A stretch of 64,000 nucleotides of DNA from Reticulitermes speratus (taxonomy: Eukaryota; Arthropoda; Insecta; Blattodea; Rhinotermitidae), in NCBI GenBank assembly GCA_021186555.1, contig JAJKFL010000008.1, forward strand, positions 20,019,936-20,083,935. Reading direction: 5' to 3'. Each line of letters opens with the position of its first letter. The first letter of the stretch is position 1. The position numbers and the translations under genes were made by a program. Under the pieces are notes generated by a model. The model saw nothing but the letters and a program-made list of their open reading frames with translations. It was not told where the DNA came from and ran no database searches. This document shows, piece after piece, positions 58,162 to 64,000 of the stretch.

Positions 58162-60323
58162 GTAACATCTACATCAAATGCACAAAAGGATTTGCACAAA
58201 GACACTCATTTATTACAATCAAATACAAGTCTTTGTGTAACATCAAAACTGGTGAACAACGAAGGGCAGGGTCAAGTTAAACTGGATAAGTGCTAAGCAG
58301 AGGGGTATTATTCTGCCCTGAAGACGGAGGCAGCAAGTTCATCCAAAATATTTGCATCTACTCGCAAAGCTACATGATGCCACATTTCAGAATAAAAAAT
58401 CTTCTGAGTCACTGCCCTAAAATATCAATTCTCATATTTCTCTTGAATTTTCTTCTCCACTTCCTAGCAGATTTACATATCACACATGATTCATATAAAA
58501 CATCTGATACTGTAGTGCAAACTGACCATGTCAAATATAAAGGGAATCTTGTGACAACCACAACACATGTAGTGACATTATAGGTATACAAAATCACAGA
58601 CAGTACCCATGTCAGCCACTTGATCCAGTAACTTCTGTCACTGGTATTTTCAGTCAGTTCATGATAGTGAGTCTGCTCCAAGTTGGCACATTCTTAAGAC
58701 ACAGCTTGGTTTTATTTGAACATCTACATGAACACATAAGATAAACAGATACTGGAGCATAGAACATCAACATTACATGTTAAGTTCCACTCCATGATGT
58801 AAAAGTTGGTGTTTGATGCATACTGAGTGCAAGAATTATTGGTCCTGTGTTTTATGCACATCCAATTAATTCTGAGTGGTACATAAGACAGGTGCTGTAA
58901 GAGGACCAGTAACTGTCACTCTGGATGTTGCTACAGTATCACTTACCACCACATGTTTAAGAAAGGTGGTAAATGACATTACCAGAAAGACCATGTCCCA
59001 ACATTTGCCACAAGAGCCTGAGTAAACTACAAAAATCTCATTTGGTCTTCCAGATATTTGTAATACAAGGGTGTGCTAACACTGAACTGTGATATTCAGC
59101 ATAAATTATAGTGCAAATGGACTCTTTCATGAACTTCATAGCTTACACAGCACATGCTGAATGACTCTTTCATGAACTTCATAGGTTAAACAGCATTGAA
59201 TTAAGAAGTGTAATAAACGACAAACTTGGAAAGATGCAGTAAGAGGTATGTTTAACCTGCTTTAACACACTGAAGTTTGGCTACTTGGATGCTGATCCGA
59301 ACTCTGCTTCTTGTCAGTTTTTATGAAAAACAGCATTTCAAAAATAAATAAGTAAATAAACTATAATTCTATAATCAAATCATCATACTTGAATTAATAA
59401 AAGACTGGAGAGTCCAAGAATGTCCATGTGATATTCAGCACTATTTACATGTACGATATTCCTCATTACTACTACAACATACTGGTAACCCGTACTTTCT
59501 TGGAATCCAGTCATGTAGGTACAGGTGGTCCCATACCACAACAATAGTCTCATTGCTGTCATTATCAATCCTACCTGGTGATTCACTAATGCTATCATGG
59601 CCTATTACTGCATCCAGATCAAAACCACTGTCTGCAAGTATTTCCTCAATAAAAGCCTAACTGTTTAAACAGTATGACCCATATTTAAATATTTATTGAT
59701 GGCTGTAATCGAATGTAATTCAATTGTTGAGCATGGTGAGCATTTCCATCACTGTGTTTGTTTAGTGATTTTAATGCACTTTCTTTTAAAAAATAGGCAG
59801 TATTTAAGAAAATTGGTTACATGACTTTTTGATCGCTCCGTCCATGTAGCATTTTCAAAACAAGTCAACTTTTGTCAGTTTGATTCCTAATATTTTATTG
59901 TAAGGTGACAAACAGATGAGATACATTGTAACTATTAGTTTCAATGGTATGTGCAAGATGTTTATCCATAAAAAAATATAACTTCCCTGCTGATAATAAT
60001 TTAAAAACTACAGCAACTCAAAATAAGAGCTATAGAAACTCCAAACACTAGAACAAAATATTATGATGGCAGACACACAGCAAAAACTTGCATCAGATGC
60101 AGCAATGTGACAGCAGACATCAATGTTTTAAGACATTTTTCTTCATCTGCCTGGATGGGATGAGACAAACCATGAAGAGCATGTGAAATAGTCACAGTCA
60201 GAGCCAAGATTAAATCCCACGACACCCTGAATATCAAGTGATAAACATTGCACTGCAGCATTTAGTTACTCGATTTTCTATCCAGTACAGCAATTTTTAT
60301 TCCATTTTGCACTGGTTTTTAAG
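58162..60323. other. Cda5 intron, little seen
   Basis: A block near 58315 (CTGAAGACGGAGGCAGCAAG) is of the foldback-associated style. A short direct repeat, GACTCTTTCATGAACTTCAT, occurs at about 59120 and 59163. Confidence 0.65.
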
Positions 60324-60468
60324 GTGTTTGGGAGGTTCCTATGGTAATGTGGCAGGACCTGAATGGTGGACGATGCTCTATGGGTGATGCTTGTAGCAAT
60401 CCACCTACAGCTGATGGGGTATACAAGATGCTTATCAAAAATTTTGAACGCCATTACACAACTAACAG
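60324..60468 (+). CDS. Cda5: Cda5 exon: deacetylase domain, last visible exon
   Basis: Acceptor GGTTTTTAAG, donor AACAG|GTAACA; phase 1 in, phase 2 out. It encodes VWEVPMVMWQDLNGGRCSMG, then DACSNPPTADGVYKMLIKNF and ERHYTTNR. These are typical of insect chitin deacetylases, and VWEVPM follows RSYPG of the previous exon directly. The remaining C-terminal part of the domain (including the last active-site motif) is not in the following 3.5 kb, so at least one more exon lies to the right of the window. Confidence 0.95.
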
Positions 60469-60939
60469 GTAACACTAGTTTTAATACAAATTTATCATAG
60501 TTTTAATACATAAGAATTAAACATGTATATAGGTAGACAACATGGCTGCACACTGAAGTTTTCTTCACTGAAATTAACCAGACCATTATACATGTCATGT
60601 GGAATTTCATATATAATATGATTAAAATATTTGCATACATGTATTACTTGCGCAGTTTGGCACACGGTATAAATACTGACTAACGTGAATTCTGGAGACT
60701 CATGCAGCTTAAAATCAGGATGGATGAAGTTTATAATACTTAGAATGTGGAAGAAGGTTAACTCCTTGCCTATAGGTTATGACATCATGTATTCTGGTAT
60801 ATCGTTACCAAGTTTTCAAACTAACATACTGCTCCATATTCTACCCTGTAGGTGGAGGCATTATGTTTATCCAAAACGTAAAGGGATAATACACAATTAG
60901 TCGTTCACAACTTTTTTTTATATATTCAAATATCAATTT

Positions 60940-62272
60940 GTACTACACGTTTCGGCCATAATTCCGGCATCATCAGTTACTACACTCAAAAATACTTTGA
61001 AGTATTGTACAATCAACAGTCAAGAATTAAAAATTAAATCTAATTTTTCAGTTTGCAAACTGAGTAAAACGCTGGGTGCCGCAAGTAAGCAGAGAAATTA
61101 TGTAAAATATTTTGTGTTAAAATATAATTAAGAACGGAGTGAGTATTTCCGCCTTCAATTGCATAATATAATGTTATTATAGATTTGAGTCCTCCCTTTA
61201 TTTACGTAACACTCTGTTACGATATACAAGACGATTATAATGAATTAACTTCATAAATGCACTACATACCCCAACGCGATCTTGAAAGCTCTACTCCGAT
61301 ACGATACGTAATGCATCCACGTACGGTTCCTGGAACACTCAGTACTCCACTGTCGTGTTCTACTGGCCGGTGCGCAGTAGACATACACTCCTCGTATTTA
61401 CACTCCTCCGAAAATACGTAAGTAAGACCAATTCTATTTATAATAAAAACGATATTAAAAATTGTCTACATTTACAGGATGATTCGTCACTTTTTCAGAT
61501 TATATGCTTTAATTGAAAACTGTAGCGAGACGAGTAAAGGACATGGCAGATTTAATATTGTTTTCACCGCGCATCTCGTATATGTCAAAAAAAGAACCAA
61601 CTAGATGCACAATCACTATTAAAAACTTTAATAGTAGTATTACATTAAACCCGACATGTTTCAGTCAGGTACCTGACCATCTTCAGAGGTACACTACATT
61701 AAAATGCTATGTCCATATGTAAAACACACAGGACTAGACCTTATATGCTTACATTTCAAGTGTGTTTTACATATGGACATAGCATTTTAATGTAGTGTAC
61801 CCCTGATGACGGTCAGGTACCTGACCGAAACATGTCGGGTTTAATGTAATACTACTATTAAAGTTTTTAATAGTGATTGTGCATCTAGTTGGTTCTTTTT
61901 TTTGACATGGTAGATATTTGCACTGACATCTAATAAGAAATACAAGAATTCGTTATGGGAACTGTCCTGTATATCCTAACAGCGTTACGTAAATAAATGG
62001 AGGATTCAAGCCTATAATAACGTTATATTGTGCAACTGAAGGCGGGAGTGCTGACTATGTACTTAATTACATTCTAACACAAAATATTTTACACAATTTT
62101 TTTGGCTTATTTGCAGGACTAATTGGCGACACCCGGCTTTTTAATCAGTATGATAATTGTGAAAAATGAGATATCATTTTAAGTCCTGACTGTTGATTGT
62201 ACAACACTTCTTCAAGATACTTTGAGTGCAGTACCCAATGATGGTCGGAATTATGGCCGAAACATGTAGTAC
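60940..62272. mobile_element. Large foldback element, outer
   Basis: The left arm 60940-61225 and right arm 61971-62272 are diverged inverted copies. GTACTACACGTTTCGGCCAT pairs with ATGGCCGAAACATGTAGTAC; TTGTACAATCAACAGTCA, AAAATATTTTGTGTTA and TTTATTTACGTAAC are also mirrored. About 745 bases separate the arms, and a second foldback (61582-61908) lies in that space. Confidence 0.82.
61582..61908. mobile_element. Foldback element, inner, about 148-bp arms
   Basis: Arms 61582-61729 and 61760-61908 are nearly exact complements around a 30-base loop. Each arm holds the 14-bp palindrome GTCAGGTACCTGAC next to ACATGTTTCRG. No coding capacity. It is younger than the outer foldback, as its arms have far fewer mismatches. 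Confidence 0.88.
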
Positions 62273-62709
62273 AAGTTGAACAGTATACACGGTTTCATAG
62301 CCCAGAAGACCACAACATGACAAAATCCAATGTCAGAAAGTTATGCAAAATTTTAAAATAGGAACCCAGAAGTGAAGTTCGTGAAATTAAGGATATAGTT
62401 ACATATATACACGTTATGCAAATAAAAAAATCCCTGAGAGTATTAAAAATGAATATATTGTATAAATGAACACTGAGGAGACCAAGAAATAAATGTAGAT
62501 ATCAGATGAGAGAAATAGTACAAGAGCCAGTAGGAAAGTAGTGGGCAGTTACAAGGGAAAAATGTATATGGAGGATAGGGAAGAGTGGAGAACGCTTTCT
62601 CATAAGCTGACAGCCAGATGGATATATCAATGTATGATACACACAACTGAACAGAGGGAAGTTTTCATTTCATGTGCATACTTGTTCATTGTATAAAGAT
62701 GACTGTCTT

Positions 62710-62775
62710 GTGGGATGATGCCATGTAGGCTGGTAGATACCTACCAGACTATATGGCATCACATCTCAGAAGATG
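62710..62775. repeat. Small foldback repeat
   Basis: GATGATGCCATGTAGGCTGG faces CTACCAGACTATATGGCATC with a centre of CTGGTAGATACCTACCAG. Related to 16027-16146. Confidence 0.65.
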
Positions 62776-63147
62776 GTAATCTTCCAAGTTTCTGTGGTAT
62801 GAACCGCAAATCTCCACTTACATAAAGCATGTAACTGTTCCAAACCAGTATATCTTCCATTACTTTAATCATTTAGCCACACAATGTATGACTAACATTT
62901 AATAATACCATCAACTGTAAACCATATCTCATCTATTATACTAAGATGTTTTATTTAAGATATGTGGTGACAGTCCAGGGCCCTAACCATCATACCACAA
63001 GGGCAAAGCAGTTAATATACTTGCCCAATATGCAAAAGGGCTGGAATTCAACACAAGCCATTGCACTAATAATGAAGCCAGAAAAAAAATTGTCACCTTA
63101 AGACAGATATACAGCCAACTCCCAAAACTGTACATATATCAAATATA

Positions 63148-64000
63148 CCGTATATTCTCGAATCTAATGCGTATCCGAATCTAATACGCACCCAGTTTTT
63201 GGCGACTTCTTAAACGAAAAAAAGTTAGTTCGCGATTCTAATCCGCACCTTTCCTTCAACCACCCCTTGCCCACGGGGTGACTGATTGAATAATATTGGA
63301 TGTTACCAATGCGTTAAAATCCGACGCTACGCCTGTGGTCGATGAGTCATACCGATAGAGGCGGGGCCTTTCTCAACAGACGTGCGCAATCTCGTCTGAA
63401 GCCAGCTGAGTTTTAGTTGTTGAAACGTGGGAGGTGCTTGTTCCAATTTGTCGTGTACCGTAGTTATGGAAGAGGGACACCTGAAATCTAAACGACTCTC
63501 ATATACGGCGAAGTTCAAACGTGAAGTTATTCGGTGCGCAGAGGAGAATGGAAACCGCAAAGCCGCTGCAATTTTTGGAGTTAATGAAAGCAACGTTCGA
63601 CTATGGCGGAAACACAAGGCAGCGATCAGCGGGTGTGACGCAGCTCCTTCAGAAGTGGCGCGGTGGGTATCGCCTGCATGGAAAGCCATCCCGGAGAGCA
63701 TTATCGTCAGATCTTTCAAGAAGTGTTGCATAAGCAATGCTTTGGACGGAACCGAAGATGACATTGTATGGGAGGACGATGCTGAAGATAAAGATGATAG
63801 TGACTGGGTGGAGAGCACGGATAACGATTCAGTTATGAGTGATGACGGCGAGTCTGATGAATAATAAATTATAATAATAAATAATAAAATAATAGATTAT
63901 TGTATTGTTCTTACGGCACGTACAGCAGCTCAATCATTTTTCCAAAATCCAGCTCTAGACCGCGAATCTAATACGCATCTGATTTTTTAGCCCTCTAAAA
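63148..64000 (+). mobile_element. Pogo-like element, internally deleted, cut by window end
   Basis: The element seems to begin near 63148 (CCGTATATTCTCGAATC). It has three direct copies of a CGAATCTAATNCGCA-like motif in its left end (63159, 63176, 63233) and one near the right (63963), which may be transposase-binding sites. It contains the HTH-plus-tail frame at 63466-63864. The right end runs off the window, so terminal repeats cannot be compared. Confidence 0.6.
63466..63864 (+). CDS. Pogo-like transposase derivative with DDE domain deleted
   Basis: Open frame of 132 codons. Residues about 8-52 (KRLSYTAKFKREVIRCAEEN, then AAAIFGVNESNVRLWRKHK) form a helix-turn-helix like the N-terminal DNA-binding domain of pogo/CENP-B-type transposases. 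Residues about 69-102 (PAWKAIPESIIVRSFKKCC, ISNALDGTEDDIVWE) match the C-terminal end of the same family, followed by a very acidic tail (DDAEDKDDSDW...). The catalytic DDE domain between them is absent. The start at 63466 is the first ATG in the HTH frame that is not in the upstream non-coding part. It is either a non-autonomous element that kept its frame or a domesticated DNA-binding protein; it cannot transpose by itself. Confidence 0.75.
   Translation: MEEGHLKSKRLSYTAKFKREVIRCAEENGNRKAAAIFGVNESNVRLWRKHKAAISGCDAAPSEVARWVSPAWKAIPESIIVRSFKKCCISNALDGTEDDIVWEDDAEDKDDSDWVESTDNDSVMSDDGESDE

Larger units (their letters stand above)
8853..60468 (+). other. Cda5: Chitin deacetylase 5-like gene, partial (5' and 3' ends missing)
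   Basis: This span covers the visible part of one gene, built by joining exons whose splice sites and reading-frame phases agree. Order of parts: one CBM14 chitin-binding domain, a P/Q/S/T/N-rich linker of more than 2,300 residues, then a polysaccharide deacetylase (NodB-type) domain. Among insect chitin deacetylases this order with a giant linker is typical of CDA5. The family removes acetyl groups from chitin in extracellular matrix such as cuticle or tracheal lining. Visible metal and active-site motifs are TFDD, HSISH (across a splice junction) and RAPFLA. The first exon with a signal peptide and the final deacetylase exons were not found. Two one-base frame breaks (about 25326-25328 and 58053) and one phase mismatch (26475/28014) affect the model. 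Confidence 0.9.
60469..63147. other. Probable Cda5 intron with nested foldbacks
   Basis: No sequence matching the expected last deacetylase exons is present. The region is dominated by the nested foldbacks (60940-62272) and a small one at 62710. Confidence 0.7.

Overview
The window is eukaryotic and looks like part of a large, repeat-rich insect genome. The introns are long, the splice sites are GT-AG, and there are tRNA-derived SINEs, non-LTR and mariner/Tc1/pogo elements, foldback repeats and many microsatellites. The only host gene I can support is a plus-strand, multi-exon chitin deacetylase of the CDA5 type (group IV: CBM14, then a giant low-complexity linker, then a polysaccharide deacetylase domain). 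A hemimetabolous insect, possibly a cockroach or termite, is a guess from intron size and repeat style, not a demonstrated fact.

Layout. Positions 1-8.85 kb hold no recognisable gene, only SINEs, a LINE tail and small repeats; the 5' end and signal-peptide exon of the gene were not found. Exons at 8853-9030 and 9861-9992 encode a complete six-cysteine CBM14 chitin-binding domain. Exons from 12280 to 17523 encode Q-rich and basic linker; one short exon, 17437-17523, carries a furin-like REKR site. A 4.7-kb exon at 21719-26475 and ten further exons to 47977 complete a P/Q/S/T/N-rich linker of more than 2,300 residues. The deacetylase domain starts in exon 49126-49232 and continues through two alternative exons (50173-50398 and 53671-53896) and exons at 57119, 58000 and 60324. 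The last visible exon ends at 60468 in mid-domain, so the 3' exons lie beyond the window. About 8.3 kb of coding sequence is visible. Exon phases match at every junction except 26475/28014.

Two single-base frame breaks are clear, one at about 25326-25328 in the giant exon and one at 58053 in a highly conserved deacetylase exon. Each is a one-base loss in a short homopolymer context, which suggests assembly error more than a dead gene. A third one-base loss near 26471-26475 would also explain the one phase mismatch.

The two alternative exons both have 226 bases, encode 76-residue versions that are 60/76 identical, and share the same entry and exit phases. Because 226 is not a multiple of 3, joining both would break the frame, so they should be mutually exclusive. 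A perfect 70-bp inverted repeat sits in the intron between them.

Mobile DNA: a mariner copy (about 35.87-39.10 kb) was split by a 5'-truncated LINE (36144-38476) with a 12-bp target duplication. There are two inverted copies of a Tc1/mariner-like element (34.36 and 44.0 kb) and many foldback elements, including one nested inside another at 60.9-62.3 kb. An internally deleted pogo-like element at the right end keeps an open reading frame. An 11-copy, 61-bp minisatellite and a 29-base G run lie in one intron, and a 37-bp array lies at 48.3 kb.
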